NCBI RefSeq assembly: GCF_001636615.1
Contig: NZ_LGEK01000019.1
Coordinates: 124,001 to 188,000, forward strand
Length of the DNA stretch: 64,000 nucleotides
Origin: Mucilaginibacter sp. L294
Lineage (GTDB): Bacteria > Bacteroidota > Bacteroidia > Sphingobacteriales > Sphingobacteriaceae
Direction: 5' to 3'
Both the position numbers and the translations under genes were made by a program. The notes beneath the pieces are model-generated. The model did not search any database, had not been told where the DNA came from, and worked only from the letters and a program-made list of their open reading frames with translations. Shown here piece by piece: positions 25,752-34,411 of the stretch; the stretch's first letter is position 1; each line of letters opens with the position of its first letter.

Positions 25752-27002
25752 GTGACTTTTCAGGATTTTAATTTCAACGAACAACTTTTAGAAGGCGTTT
25801 TAAGCATGGGGTATACCACCCCAACTCCCATACAGGAAATGACCATACCGGTTATTATGAATGGCGACGACCTTATAGCCTGCGCGCAAACAGGCACCGG
25901 CAAAACAGCTTCATACCTGCTGCCGGTTATGAATTATATAGCAAACAGCCATAATCACCATACCACTGCTTTGGTGCTTGCCCCAACACGCGAGCTTGCC
26001 CAGCAGATAGACCAGCAGGTAGAAGGCCTTGCCTATTTTACAGGCATCAGCTCGCAGGCGGTTTTTGGTGGCGGCGATGGTATGGCTTATGAGCAGCAAC
26101 GCCGTGGCATACAAAACAACGTAAATATTATTATTGCCACACCGGGCAGGCTGATAGCCCACCTTACATCGGGCATACTAAAGTTTGATAAAATAACACA
26201 CCTGATACTGGACGAGGCCGACCGCATGCTCGACATGGGTTTCTCTGACGATATTATGCGCATTATTGGCTATCTGCCAAAAAAACGCCAAACGCTGCTA
26301 TTTTCGGCCACCATGCCGGGTAGGATCCGTACGCTGGCTAAGGCTATTTTGAATGATCCGCAACAGGTTAACATAGCCATATCGCAACCTGCTGCCGGTA
26401 TCGATCAGCAGATATACCGCCTGCACGACGGGCAAAAAACGCCTTTACTAAAATCGCTTTTAAAGGATGGCGGCTACCTAAGCTCTATCATTTTTGCATC
26501 CCGTAAGGAAATTGTAAAATCGCTTTATAAAGAATTAAAGGGTGCGCATATCAATGTGGCCGCTTTCCACTCCGATTTGCAGCAAACCGAACGCGAAGAG
26601 ATATTACTACGTTTTAAGAACAAGCAACTACCGGTAATTATCGGCACGGATGCATTATCGCGCGGGATTGATGTGGAAGGGATAGACCTGGTGGTTAACT
26701 ATGATGTACCCGGCGACCCCGAAGATTATGTACACCGTATTGGCCGTACCGCGCGTGCCGCCACAACAGGTACCGCCATTACCTTTGTGAACGACCGCGA
26801 CCTGAAACGTTTAAAAAGCATTGAACAGCTTATTGATAAGCCCATCACTCAAAAAGAATTACCCGAGGCATTGAAAGGTATTGAAGCACCGCCGAAAGAA
26901 GAACGGTCGCATGGCGGCCCCGCATCGGGCCAACGCCGCGACGGGCAACGCAACCCCAAACGCTTTGGCAAGAAAAAGCCACCACGCCCTGCTGCGAATT
27001 AA
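25752..27002 (+). CDS. rhlE: DEAD-box RNA helicase, RhlE type
   Basis: A 416-residue helicase starting at a GTG (no in-frame ATG precedes the conserved Q-motif). Motifs in order: FNEQLLEGVLSMGYTTPTPIQ (Q motif), AQTGTGKT (motif I, about 45-52), PTRELA (Ia), TPGR (Ib), LDEADRML (II, about 154), SAT (III), and HRIGRTARA (VI, about 333). A basic C-terminal tail rich in Arg, Gly, Asn and Pro (from about residue 385) suits RNA binding. Relatives help ribosome assembly and mRNA decay, often in the cold. A 12-bp inverted repeat lies in the leader. Confidence 0.9.
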   Translation: MTFQDFNFNEQLLEGVLSMGYTTPTPIQEMTIPVIMNGDDLIACAQTGTGKTASYLLPVMNYIANSHNHHTTALVLAPTRELAQQIDQQVEGLAYFTGISSQAVFGGGDGMAYEQQRRGIQNNVNIIIATPGRLIAHLTSGILKFDKITHLILDEADRMLDMGFSDDIMRIIGYLPKKRQTLLFSATMPGRIRTLAKAILNDPQQVNIAISQPAAGIDQQIYRLHDGQKTPLLKSLLKDGGYLSSIIFASRKEIVKSLYKELKGAHINVAAFHSDLQQTEREEILLRFKNKQLPVIIGTDALSRGIDVEGIDLVVNYDVPGDPEDYVHRIGRTARAATTGTAITFVNDRDLKRLKSIEQLIDKPITQKELPEALKGIEAPPKEERSHGGPASGQRRDGQRNPKRFGKKKPPRPAAN

Positions 27003-27083
27003 ACCTTGTAATATTTATTCGGTCTATTTGTTTTGTATAGTCAATGTGTTACATTTACACAAACCAATTAAAATAACCAGATA

Positions 27084-27968
27084 ATGACATCAAGACGATC
27101 GTTCCTGAAAAGCAGTGCAATGCTATCGGCCGGCCTGTTAATGGCTCCTGAATTATTTGCAGCACATAAAAAAAGATATGTAGGCGTACAGCTTTATACC
27201 GTACGCGATGCTATGGCCAAAGACCCGGTTGCTACGCTGGCCAAAGTTGCCAAGGTGGGCTTTAACTCGGTTGAAGGCGCTACTTATACCGGCACGCAAA
27301 AATTCTACGGAATGGCCCCTGCCGAGTTTAAAAAAGTTTTAAGCGATAATGGCCTGGTAATGCCAAGCGGCCACTTTATGCTGGGCGAAGGTATGCCAGA
27401 TGCTAAAGGTACCATCACCAACGATTGGCAAAAAGCCGTTGATGACGCGGCCGAAGTTGGCCTTAAATACATGGTTTGCGCTTACCTGCTTGATAGCGAA
27501 CGCGGAACGCTTGACCATTATAAAGAAACAGCCGACAAGCTGAATAAAGGTGGCGAAATTGCCAAAAAAGCAGGCATCCAGCTTTGTTACCATAACCACG
27601 ATTTTGAATTTGCATCGCAGGATGGTAAATACCCATACGATGTGTTGTTGAACAGCACCGACGCCGACCTGGTAAAAATGGAGATGGATATCTACTGGAT
27701 GTATAAAGCCAAGCAAGACCCTATCGCGATGTTTAAAAAACACCCGGGCCGTTTCCCGCTATGGCATGTAAAGGATATGGATAACACCCCAAAACAAATG
27801 TTTACCGAAGTTGGTAATGGCGTTATACCATTCAAAACGATCTTCGCGCATGCAAAAGAATCAGGCTTAAAATACTTCTTTAACGAGCAGGATATTTGCC
27901 CCGGCGATCCGTTTGTGAGCATCACCAAAAGCTACAACTACATTAAAGCGAATAACTTACACGTGTAG
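27084..27968 (+). CDS. Exported sugar phosphate isomerase/epimerase-like TIM-barrel protein
   Basis: A 294-residue protein with a twin-arginine signal (TSRRSFLKSSAMLSAGLL) and an AP-endonuclease-2-type TIM barrel. Markers are GVQLYTVRDAM near residue 32, LCYHNHDFEF (about 171-180, metal-binding histidines), KMEMDIYWM, and PLWHVKDMD (about 226). Periplasmic members act on 3-keto or keto sugars as isomerases, epimerases or lyases. Together with the Gfo/Idh/MocA, GMC and DUF1080 proteins in this window it suggests oxidised-sugar metabolism in the periplasm. It ends at a strong terminator. Confidence 0.87.
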   Translation: MTSRRSFLKSSAMLSAGLLMAPELFAAHKKRYVGVQLYTVRDAMAKDPVATLAKVAKVGFNSVEGATYTGTQKFYGMAPAEFKKVLSDNGLVMPSGHFMLGEGMPDAKGTITNDWQKAVDDAAEVGLKYMVCAYLLDSERGTLDHYKETADKLNKGGEIAKKAGIQLCYHNHDFEFASQDGKYPYDVLLNSTDADLVKMEMDIYWMYKAKQDPIAMFKKHPGRFPLWHVKDMDNTPKQMFTEVGNGVIPFKTIFAHAKESGLKYFFNEQDICPGDPFVSITKSYNYIKANNLHV

Positions 27969-28000
27969 GGTAGGAGAATCAAGACAATTAGAATCAAGAT

Positions 28001-28040
28001 AAGAAAGCCCGGTTGCGTTGAGCAATCGGGCTTTCTGTTT
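28001..28040 (+). terminator. Rho-independent terminator
   Basis: AGAAAGCCCGGTTGC and GCAATCGGGCTTTCT pair around GTTGA with one mismatch and are followed by GTTT, 33 bp after the TIM-barrel gene. Confidence 0.85.
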
Positions 28041-28060
28041 ACAATCCGCCTCTCCGCCAT

Positions 28061-28180
28061 GTCATTTCGAACGAACCAGTGGTGGGGAAAGCGTGGGCGT
28101 GAGGAGAAATCTTGTTCAAATGACAGGTGGCGAATATTGCATGTGTAAAAGATTTCTCCTCGTACCTCGTTCGAAATGAC
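28061..28180. repeat. GTCATTTCGAACGA palindromic repeat, copy 2
   Basis: Begins GTCATTTCGAACGA and ends TCGTTCGAAATGAC. The right arm, from AAAGATTTCTCCTCG to the end, is identical over 33 nt to that of the copy at 39489-39616. It lies between two convergent genes, next to the stop of the pentapeptide-repeat gene. Confidence 0.9.
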
Positions 28181-28196
28181 ATTGGGGTTATGAGAA

Positions 28197-28772
28197 TTAT
28201 ACCACCTTTATCCCATACTTAGTTAACAGCCCTTCCAGCCCCGTCATGGCGAAAATCGCTTTTTTTAGCGTGTTCAGTTCCGGGTCGAGGATGTAGTTAT
28301 AGGCGGTGGTGAAATTTACTGATGTAAGATCGGTGCGGTTAAATACGGTTTCGAGCAGGTCGCATTCATCAAAAACAGAACCGGTTAAACTGGTTTGGGT
28401 AAAGCTCACCTCTTTAAGGGATGATCTTTTGAATTTGGTTTTCACCATTTTTTTCCCGGCGAAGGAAGCATAATCCAGGATGCAGCCTTCAAAGCCCACA
28501 CCGAACAAAAAATCTTCGCATTTGCTGAAGTTAACGGCCAAAAGTTTGCAGCCTTTAAATACCACATCATTTAAGGTTGATGCCTCCAGGTTTACCATAG
28601 ACAGGTTACATTCTTCAAAGGTGCAATCCAAAAACTTATTGCGGGTAAAAGTGCTGTTGCTAAAATCGCAGTTGCGGAATGTGCAGCTTTGAAACTCTAT
28701 GTGGCGGGTAATGCTATCGGTAAGCACTAACTTATCGAAGGTTTTATCGTCGTAGGTGGGCTGGTCAAACAT
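28197..28772 (-). CDS. Pentapeptide-repeat protein, Qnr/MfpA-like layout
   Basis: A 191-residue protein built of A(D/N)LXX-type pentapeptide repeats. Repeat blocks such as CTFRNCDFSNSTFTRNKFLDC, CNLSMVNLEAS and SLTGSVFDECDLLETVF cover about residues 25-155. A C-terminal helical tail (ELNTLKKAIFAMTGLEGLL) resembles the dimerisation end of Qnr and MfpA, right-handed beta-helix DNA mimics that protect gyrase. Gyrase protection is inference here; many similar proteins have other or unknown roles. The gene is flanked by palindromic repeats on both sides. Confidence 0.8.
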   Translation of the reverse strand: MFDQPTYDDKTFDKLVLTDSITRHIEFQSCTFRNCDFSNSTFTRNKFLDCTFEECNLSMVNLEASTLNDVVFKGCKLLAVNFSKCEDFLFGVGFEGCILDYASFAGKKMVKTKFKRSSLKEVSFTQTSLTGSVFDECDLLETVFNRTDLTSVNFTTAYNYILDPELNTLKKAIFAMTGLEGLLTKYGIKVV

Positions 28773-28797
28773 GAGGGTAAAGGTAAGGAAAACCCCG

Positions 28798-28945
28798 CGT
28801 CATTGCGAGCGTAGCGTGGACAACCGACCGAAGGGAGCTCATTAATTCCATAAAGAAAAAATAAGCTCATTAATAATCTTCGACATGCAGGTAGCCTACT
28901 TTTGTGTCGAAGATTGCCACGTCGCTATCGCTCCTCGCAATGACG
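28798..28945. repeat. GTCATTGCGAG palindromic repeat, copy 1
   Basis: Arms CGTCATTGCGAGCG at 28798 and CTCGCAATGACG ending at 28945 enclose about 120 nt with secondary arms (AATCTTCGACATGCA; GTGTCGAAGATT). It occupies the space between two same-strand genes and ends 15 bp from the stop of the hydrolase at 28960. Confidence 0.85.
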
Positions 28946-28959
28946 CATTTATTATGAGG

Positions 28960-29823
28960 CTACAAAACGCTATTCACCTGCTCCACCACATCCGCAATCA
29001 GCTCTGCCGATTTGATAATGCGTTCGTGCCCGGCGCCGCTATAGTTTTTGGTTTTGATGGATGGGTGAGCTTTCAGAAACTCCTGTAAATAGGCATCGGG
29101 TAGCATGGCATCATGGTCGTCGTAAGCCAGCCAATGATTAAGTGTATCATCAAAAGTATAAAGCTTTTGCATAGCATATTCAGATGGGTAAATGCCGTAG
29201 CGGGATTTAAAATCATCAAGGAAAGCTTGCTGGGCACCGGTTGGTACGCCAACAGCCGTCATACTTCTTATAAAGTTCTCTTGTAATAAAATAAACGGCG
29301 CGATGCTGATCAGCAACTTTGGGGTAATATGAAGCGCTGTTAATGCCGAAACATTGGCCATGGTGCCAAACGAATGCCCTATAGCGATATCCGGCTTGCC
29401 CGTGGCGGCAATAACCGCTTTAACCGCATTGGCAAAAAGCAACAGGTTAGACAGGTCGCCATCCGAGCTACCGTTAGCAGGTGCGTCGAACGCGACGAGC
29501 TGTAGATCCGGGTTTTCCCTGAGGGCGTTGATCAGCCCGTCAAAATCTGCCGCCTTTGAGCCCCAGCCATGGCTAAGCAAAACCCTATGTTTGCCGTTGC
29601 CCCATTTAAAGCCATGTATGTTGAGTTGCTGATGAGTAAAATAAGGATCGTTCACGGTAACCGTAAATTTTTCAGCCTCACTAAAAAGTTGCTCCTGGTG
29701 CAGGCGCAGCGGCATTTTTGGCGGATAACAAATGAGCTGCCAAAGCATGTTGTTCAGCTCATCGGGCTTATTTTCGGTTATCAGGGTTTTAACCTGTTCT
29801 ATAATTTGCTTTAGTTTTTTCAT
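28960..29823 (-). CDS. Alpha/beta hydrolase
   Basis: A 287-residue cytosolic protein without a signal peptide. Motifs: VLLSHGWGSKAADFDG (oxyanion region, about residues 80-95), AIGHSFGTMAN with the nucleophile Ser at about 149, and GAGHERIIKS with the catalytic His near 269. The N-terminal 60 residues are helical and not part of the core fold. Substrate unknown. It is not obviously in an operon. Confidence 0.82.
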   Translation of the reverse strand: MKKLKQIIEQVKTLITENKPDELNNMLWQLICYPPKMPLRLHQEQLFSEAEKFTVTVNDPYFTHQQLNIHGFKWGNGKHRVLLSHGWGSKAADFDGLINALRENPDLQLVAFDAPANGSSDGDLSNLLLFANAVKAVIAATGKPDIAIGHSFGTMANVSALTALHITPKLLISIAPFILLQENFIRSMTAVGVPTGAQQAFLDDFKSRYGIYPSEYAMQKLYTFDDTLNHWLAYDDHDAMLPDAYLQEFLKAHPSIKTKNYSGAGHERIIKSAELIADVVEQVNSVL

Positions 29824-29914
29824 GGGTCTATAACCAAAGCTATCAATTATTTTAGAGCGAATAGCGTTAATTATATATGTTTACATTAAATCAAAAAACA
29901 CTCATTTATCGTAT

Positions 29915-31075
29915 ATGAAGCATGTACCGAAAACAAAAAGCATGATAGTACTGATACTGCTCGTTGTGCTGCTGCTTGCTTCTTTACTCACCGTATTTAA
30001 AGCGCCCGCCTATCATTTATGGCTGCTGGCTATAGCGGTATCTGAATTTCCGTTGCTATTTATGGGTATTACGGCGGTATTGCTTATCGCGGTTATGTGG
30101 GTAGAAAAGTACAAATTAACGTCGGCAATTATAGGGGTGGTGGCTTTACTGCTGTTTGCATCGCCCATCATCAGGGCATATATAGTTGCATTAAACGTAA
30201 AGCAGGAATTTGTTACCGCATTTGGGCCGGGCAGCACTATTATCAATGGCGATAACAACCAGCTACCCTTTAGCTTTTTCAGGCTATTCAAAACATCTGG
30301 CGTAAAACAAACAGCGTATAAAACACTGTCCTACAGCGATAACGACGAACAAAACCTCGATTTTTACCCGTCGCACATTGCAGGTAAAAAGCCCTGCATT
30401 ATTGTAGTACACGGCGGCTCGTGGAGCAGCGGCGACAGCAAACAACTACCCGAACTGAATAGCTACCTGGCCGGCGAGGGGTATAACGTTGCCTCAATAA
30501 ATTATCACCTGGCGCCAAAATACCAATCGCCGGTGGCGGTGGATGATGTTGAAGCCGTTTTTAATTACCTGCGCAAAAATGCGGAGAAACTACACATCGA
30601 TACCACCAATTTTGTGCTTTTAGGCCGCTCGGCGGGGGCACAGATCGCCCTTTTATCGGCCTATAACCTGCCTCAGAAAGGCTTGAAAGGCGTTGTAGAT
30701 TATTACGGGCCTGCCGATATGGTTTGGGGGTATTCTAAACCGGCAAGCAAGCTGGTGATGGACTCGCGCGCGGTGATGGAGCGCTACCTGGGCGGTACCT
30801 ACAAAGCCGTTCCCGATAAATACTTTGCCAGTTCGCCCATCGAATTTGTGAACAGGCAAACTGTACCTACGCTGATCATCCATGGCGATAACGATGTGCT
30901 GGTATCGCCCATCCACAGCCAAAAGCTGGATCAAAAATTAAAGGAGAACGGTATCAAACATTTTTACCTCGATCTGCCCTGGGCAACCCACGGTTTCGAT
31001 TATAATATAAACGGACCGGGCGGTCAGCTATCAACCTACGTGGTTGAGCGGTTTATCAATACCGTTTGCAGGTAA
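29915..31075 (+). CDS. Membrane-anchored alpha/beta hydrolase (BD-FAE/esterase type)
   Basis: A 386-residue protein with three or four hydrophobic segments in the first 100 residues (about 10-30, 36-60, 70-95) and a C-terminal esterase domain. HGG oxyanion motif: IIVVHGGSWSSGD (about residues 164-176). Nucleophile: LLGRSAGAQIALL (Ser near 240). Acid and His: HGDNDVLVSP (about 327) and ATHGFDYN (about 359). The HGGxW plus GxSAG pattern fits BD-FAE or hormone-sensitive-lipase-like esterases. It is convergent with the molybdoenzyme gene, with only 1 bp between. Confidence 0.82.
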   Translation: MKHVPKTKSMIVLILLVVLLLASLLTVFKAPAYHLWLLAIAVSEFPLLFMGITAVLLIAVMWVEKYKLTSAIIGVVALLLFASPIIRAYIVALNVKQEFVTAFGPGSTIINGDNNQLPFSFFRLFKTSGVKQTAYKTLSYSDNDEQNLDFYPSHIAGKKPCIIVVHGGSWSSGDSKQLPELNSYLAGEGYNVASINYHLAPKYQSPVAVDDVEAVFNYLRKNAEKLHIDTTNFVLLGRSAGAQIALLSAYNLPQKGLKGVVDYYGPADMVWGYSKPASKLVMDSRAVMERYLGGTYKAVPDKYFASSPIEFVNRQTVPTLIIHGDNDVLVSPIHSQKLDQKLKENGIKHFYLDLPWATHGFDYNINGPGGQLSTYVVERFINTVCR

Positions 31076-31076
31076 A

Positions 31077-31865
31077 TTATAGGCCCGAGTAATAATCATA
31101 ACCCTTTTCGGCCCAGTAATCGGGTGGGCGCCGGTTGCTGAAATTCATGCTGCCAATACATTTCAGGTTTTTAATGCCATATTTTACGGGGATGATTAGG
31201 CGCAGCGGCTCGCCATGTTTAGGGATCAATGGCTTGTCGTTCATCTCATAAGCCAGCAGGGTTTGTGGGTGCATAGCGCTGGGCATATCCAAGCCCACAT
31301 AATACTTTTTATCGGGGGTAACCAGGCCCACGTAATCCAGCTTGGTTTGGTCGTCCAGTTTAAAATGGTGGATAAAATCGCTAAACCGTACGCCGCCCCA
31401 ATGCGAGATCTGGTCCCAGCCTTCCACGCATTTAAAATCAAAAATAATTTCGGTTTTTGGTAAGGCCTTAAGTTCATCTAAAGTAATGTTCATTACCTCT
31501 CCCGATTGCTTTTTTACCTGTAACTGCCAGGTCTCAATATCGGGGTGGGTTTGCAGCCCTATACCGCTGTTATAACGCACAACTCTTGCTGCCCGTTCTT
31601 TCGGGTAGGTTTTAACGAGGTTATTATTGCTGAAAAAATTGCGGAAGAAAAGCTCGGTTTTATTAAGCGCCCTGCGCAGAGGGGCTTTGGCCCCGGCAGT
31701 AACCGTACGCACTTCTTTGGGCGAGTTTTTTAGCCAGTTCCAGCCGCCGTATGCCGCGCCGGATAGCACGGCGAACGTACCGAACGAGATAAACGTGCGC
31801 CGGTTTATTTTCTGTTCGATGGTGAGCGGCTTTTTTGCTTTTTTAAGCCTCTTGTTATTTTTCAT
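31077..31865 (-). CDS. MsrP-like molybdopterin-dependent oxidoreductase
   Basis: A 262-residue SUOX-fold molybdoenzyme. Residues 20-45 carry a Tat-type signal or anchor (INRRTFISFGTFAVLSG). The molybdenum-ligand cysteine is in FKCVEGWDQISHWGG (Cys near residue 146), and the C-terminal half has DMPSAMHPQTLLAYEMN and LRLIIPVKYGIKNLKCIGSM, the same landmarks as MsrP (YedY). MsrP reduces methionine sulfoxide in periplasmic proteins. The upstream neighbour is a cytochrome b that could deliver electrons, and its start overlaps this gene by 11 bp. The operon has an ECF-type promoter. Confidence 0.82.
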   Translation of the reverse strand: MKNNKRLKKAKKPLTIEQKINRRTFISFGTFAVLSGAAYGGWNWLKNSPKEVRTVTAGAKAPLRRALNKTELFFRNFFSNNNLVKTYPKERAARVVRYNSGIGLQTHPDIETWQLQVKKQSGEVMNITLDELKALPKTEIIFDFKCVEGWDQISHWGGVRFSDFIHHFKLDDQTKLDYVGLVTPDKKYYVGLDMPSAMHPQTLLAYEMNDKPLIPKHGEPLRLIIPVKYGIKNLKCIGSMNFSNRRPPDYWAEKGYDYYSGL

Positions 31866-32553
31866 CGGCAGCAGGTTTAATAATAGGTTTTGGCTTATCG
31901 GTCACCACCTCGAAGCCCGTAATAGCCGATTGGAAGTTTCGCCAGCCGGCAAGTACCACCTGCACTACGTGGATTATAAAGAAAAACACATAACCGATGG
32001 TGAGTACAAAGTGTTCTATCCGTGCTGCATGGTAGCCGCCGCAAAGCCAGGTAAGGGTATTAAACTGTACCGGCTTATAAATAGCCAGCCCCGTAATAAC
32101 TGAGCCGATGCCCATAATAATGATTGCCGTGTAAGCGATGCGCTGCGCGGCGTTGTATTTGTTTTGAGGCGGGGCCATTTTGCGGATGTGCAGATCATGC
32201 AGCAGCACCTGCCAGGCTTCTTTAAAAGAGTTTCGTTTTGGTACCAGCTCCCGCCATTCGCCCGAGAAAAAGGTGTACATGATGTAAACTACGCCATTGA
32301 TGGTAAAAAACCACATAAACAAAAAGTGGAACGCCATACCCTCGGCCAGCCGGCCGGGGATATTGAAGGCATCATTAAACCATTTTGGGAAAAACCGGAA
32401 AAGCGTATGCCCAAACACGCCGAATGTGTAGGTATCGTTAGCCCAGTAGATCAGCATCCCGCTCCATATCATAATAGTGAGTATAGGGAAGTTTACCCAA
32501 TGGCACCATCGCATGGCTAAGGAGTGTTTTTCTTTGATGGTTTTCATTTGCAT
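31855..32553 (-). CDS. Cytochrome b561-type membrane protein, electron donor to the molybdoenzyme
   Basis: A 232-residue membrane protein with four or five hydrophobic helices and haem-ligand histidines in HSLAMRWCHWVNFPIL (about residues 10-25), AFHFLFMWFF (about 75) and HFVLTIGYVFFFIIHVVQV (about 185-203), the pattern of PF01292 cytochromes b. Its start overlaps the upstream DUF1223 stop, and it overlaps the downstream molybdoenzyme gene. It probably passes quinol electrons to the molybdoenzyme. It is not of the MsrQ (ferric-reductase-like) family that serves MsrP in proteobacteria. Confidence 0.83.
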   Translation of the reverse strand: MQMKTIKEKHSLAMRWCHWVNFPILTIMIWSGMLIYWANDTYTFGVFGHTLFRFFPKWFNDAFNIPGRLAEGMAFHFLFMWFFTINGVVYIMYTFFSGEWRELVPKRNSFKEAWQVLLHDLHIRKMAPPQNKYNAAQRIAYTAIIIMGIGSVITGLAIYKPVQFNTLTWLCGGYHAARIEHFVLTIGYVFFFIIHVVQVVLAGWRNFQSAITGFEVVTDKPKPIIKPAADEK

Positions 32554-33350
32554 TAATTACTTGCATTAACATTTGCCGGGAATGCTGTACGGGTAGCACC
32601 GGTAATTTGGCCCGTTGTGTTGTTTTGTAAAAAAGCGATCAGTTCAAACCCCGTTGCTGTAAAGTTATCCGGTAGTTTAATAGTGGTTTCACCCGGTTTA
32701 TTTTTACTTAGGGGGATGCCCTTAAGTTCGTTTACAATCTGGATGTGCGATAGGGTGCGGCCGCCATTTTCACCGCTTTTAATATGGCTCACCGCATTTT
32801 TTTGAACCAACGCCAATTGTAGGGATGTATTATCTGCATAACCGGCAGCATTATACTTTAGTGTTGCAATGTGCCCGTTAACAACCACATTGCTTAAAGT
32901 TATTTGAGCCTTTGCTTCGTTTTTTAATCCCGCATTTATAGCGTTATGCAATGTGCCCTGCGCCGAACCCACAAACTCGGTTTGGCCATTAACAATGGCT
33001 TGCGGGGTATATACTCCGCTTAGTTTTAACCATTTCGAATAGGTGCTTTGCCTTTGGCTATACTCCGCTTTGCTGAATACATCTTTCCAACCTAAACGGT
33101 TCCAGTAATCTACATGGTAAGCCAAAATGTAAACAGGCTTGCCGGCGGTTTCCTTCTGAATTTTGGCAAGCAATTCATCTGCCGGGGGGCAACTGGAGCA
33201 CCCTTCGGAGGTAAACAACTCGACAACCGCAAAGCCTTCTCCATTGGTGATAATGGTTGGTTTAACCTTGCTTTTATTTATAAACGCTGCCGATATCACT
33301 ACTATGATGGCGAGGGATATAACAGCTGAAAATGTTTTTATATTTTTCAT
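32553..33350 (-). CDS. DUF1223 thioredoxin-like exported protein
   Basis: A 265-residue protein with an N-terminal hydrophobic anchor or signal (about residues 8-27) and a thioredoxin-like DUF1223 domain. The active-site-like motif is LFTSEGCSSCPPADELL (CxxC at about 51-54); HVDYWNRLGWKDVFS and GVYTPQAIVNGQ are further family landmarks. A C-terminal beta-rich part follows. The role is unknown; redox chemistry is likely from the CxxC. It is the first gene of the operon with the cytochrome b and molybdoenzyme, and its ATG lies 21 nt after a CGAC -10 element. Confidence 0.85.
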   Translation of the reverse strand: MKNIKTFSAVISLAIIVVISAAFINKSKVKPTIITNGEGFAVVELFTSEGCSSCPPADELLAKIQKETAGKPVYILAYHVDYWNRLGWKDVFSKAEYSQRQSTYSKWLKLSGVYTPQAIVNGQTEFVGSAQGTLHNAINAGLKNEAKAQITLSNVVVNGHIATLKYNAAGYADNTSLQLALVQKNAVSHIKSGENGGRTLSHIQIVNELKGIPLSKNKPGETTIKLPDNFTATGFELIAFLQNNTTGQITGATRTAFPANVNASN

Positions 33351-33371
33351 GTCGATGTTTCTTTTGGTGTA

Positions 33372-33398
33372 GTCGGCTGCTGCCTCAAATCCTTACAA
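33372..33398 (-). promoter_or_regulatory. ECF-type promoter for the DUF1223/cytochrome b/molybdoenzyme operon
   Basis: On the minus strand TTGTAAGG (33398-33391) is followed after exactly 15 nt by CGAC (33375-33372), and the ATG of the DUF1223 gene is 21 nt further on. The same two boxes at the same spacing precede the sigma gene and the Met-rich peptide gene. Confidence 0.82.
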
Positions 33399-33498
33399 GA
33401 AATAGTTACATTTAAAAAAACGGGGAATAATTAAATATACGTAAATGTGCAGTATGGGGATGGTGCTTTTAAAGCATACATCAATAAAAATAAAAACC

Positions 33499-33525
33499 TT
33501 GTAAGGATTTAAACATTTGAACGAC
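33499..33525 (+). promoter_or_regulatory. Autoregulated ECF-type promoter of the sigma gene
   Basis: TTGTAAGG (33499-33506), a 15-nt spacer, then CGAC (33522-33525). Transcription would begin near 33532, downstream of an in-frame TTG at 33517, which decides in favour of the ATG at 33541 as the start. It faces the divergent promoter at 33372-33398; the -35 boxes and flanks (AAATCCTTACAAG/CTTGTAAGGATTT) form a 13-bp inverted repeat. Confidence 0.82.
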
Positions 33526-33540
33526 CAACACGCGTTTACT

Positions 33541-34128
33541 ATGGATAATAAAGAAATAATTGCCGAACGAACGCCGCTTAAACCACATGAGTGGGTTAAC
33601 GCCCATGCCGATTATTTATACGCCTACACCATTACGCGGGTAAACAACGAAGAGCAGGCCCGCGACCTGGTGCAGGAAACCTTTTTAGCCGGGCTGGAAG
33701 GGATGCACAAGTTTGAGGGGAAAAGTTCGGAGCGCACTTGGCTTACGGCTATACTCCGGAACAAGATCATTGATACCTATCGTAAAAAAACAAAAGGGCT
33801 TAAAATCCTGAGTATAAATGATACCGAAGCCGGGGAAACCGAATTTTTTTGGAACGAAGAGGGGCACTGGCACCAGGAACACTGGCCCGCGCATTTTGGT
33901 ATTGACAACATAGACCCATTGGTGAACAAGGAGTTTAACCATATACTGCAAAGGTGTATGCAGAAACTGCCCGCACTTTGGTTATCGGTGTTTACCATGA
34001 AACACATGGATGATGAAACAACTGATACGGTTTGTGCCGAATTGAAAATAAGCGCGTCGAATTTTTGGGTGATCATCCACCGTGCTAAGTTAAACCTGAG
34101 GGCTTGCCTTCAAAAAAACTGGATGTGA
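33541..34128 (+). CDS. ECF-type RNA polymerase sigma factor
   Basis: A 195-residue sigma-70 family factor. Region 2 is seen in VNNEEQARDLVQETFLAGLEG and SERTWLTAILRNKIIDTYRKK. Region 4 is PALWLSVFTMKHMDDETT followed by AELKISASNFWVIIHRAKLNLR. Between them lies a His/Trp-rich insert (WNEEGHWHQEHWPAHFG) typical of a Bacteroidota subgroup. An upstream TTG (33517) would add 8 residues but lies before the predicted transcription start. It is followed after 1 bp by a zinc-finger anti-sigma gene, and its promoter has the motif it presumably recognises. Confidence 0.9.
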   Translation: MDNKEIIAERTPLKPHEWVNAHADYLYAYTITRVNNEEQARDLVQETFLAGLEGMHKFEGKSSERTWLTAILRNKIIDTYRKKTKGLKILSINDTEAGETEFFWNEEGHWHQEHWPAHFGIDNIDPLVNKEFNHILQRCMQKLPALWLSVFTMKHMDDETTDTVCAELKISASNFWVIIHRAKLNLRACLQKNWM

Positions 34129-34129
34129 T

Positions 34130-34405
34130 ATGAATAAGCTTTTAAAAATACTTTACAACTGCCGCAAGGCCACGTTTATGATAGAAAAGCGGATGGTAAA
34201 GCCCCTTACCTTTCAGGAAAATATTGAACTGCGCCTGCATTTGGTTACCTGCGGTGTGTGCCGACTGTATATCAAACAAAGCCAAAAAATTGATTTGATG
34301 GTAAAACAAATACTAAAAAACACCCCGCCTGCAAACATCCGCCTGGATGACGATTTTAAAAAAGAATTAAAAGTGCGGATAAACAACGAACTGAATAAAA
34401 GTTAA
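34130..34405 (+). CDS. Zinc-finger anti-sigma-factor-like protein
   Basis: A 91-residue cytosolic protein with the ZAS motif HxxxCxxC in LRLHLVTCGVCRLYIKQ (about residues 37-53). There is no transmembrane helix, so it resembles soluble redox-sensing anti-sigmas such as RsrA or ChrR domains, where cysteine oxidation releases the sigma factor. It lies 1 bp downstream of the sigma gene. I infer that it holds the sigma factor inactive until an oxidant disturbs the zinc site. The length fits the ZAS domain plus a C-terminal helix. Confidence 0.78.
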   Translation: MNKLLKILYNCRKATFMIEKRMVKPLTFQENIELRLHLVTCGVCRLYIKQSQKIDLMVKQILKNTPPANIRLDDDFKKELKVRINNELNKS

Positions 34406-34411
34406 CCCCAT

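Noticed and set aside
28885-29088. Short plus-strand frame overlapping the hydrolase end
   Set aside because: It is formed by the palindromic repeat and the antisense of the hydrolase gene.
33517-33540. TTG upstream of the sigma factor ATG as translation start
   Set aside because: It lies before the transcription start predicted from the TTGTAAGG-N15-CGAC promoter; the ATG at 33541 fits both the promoter and the protein family.
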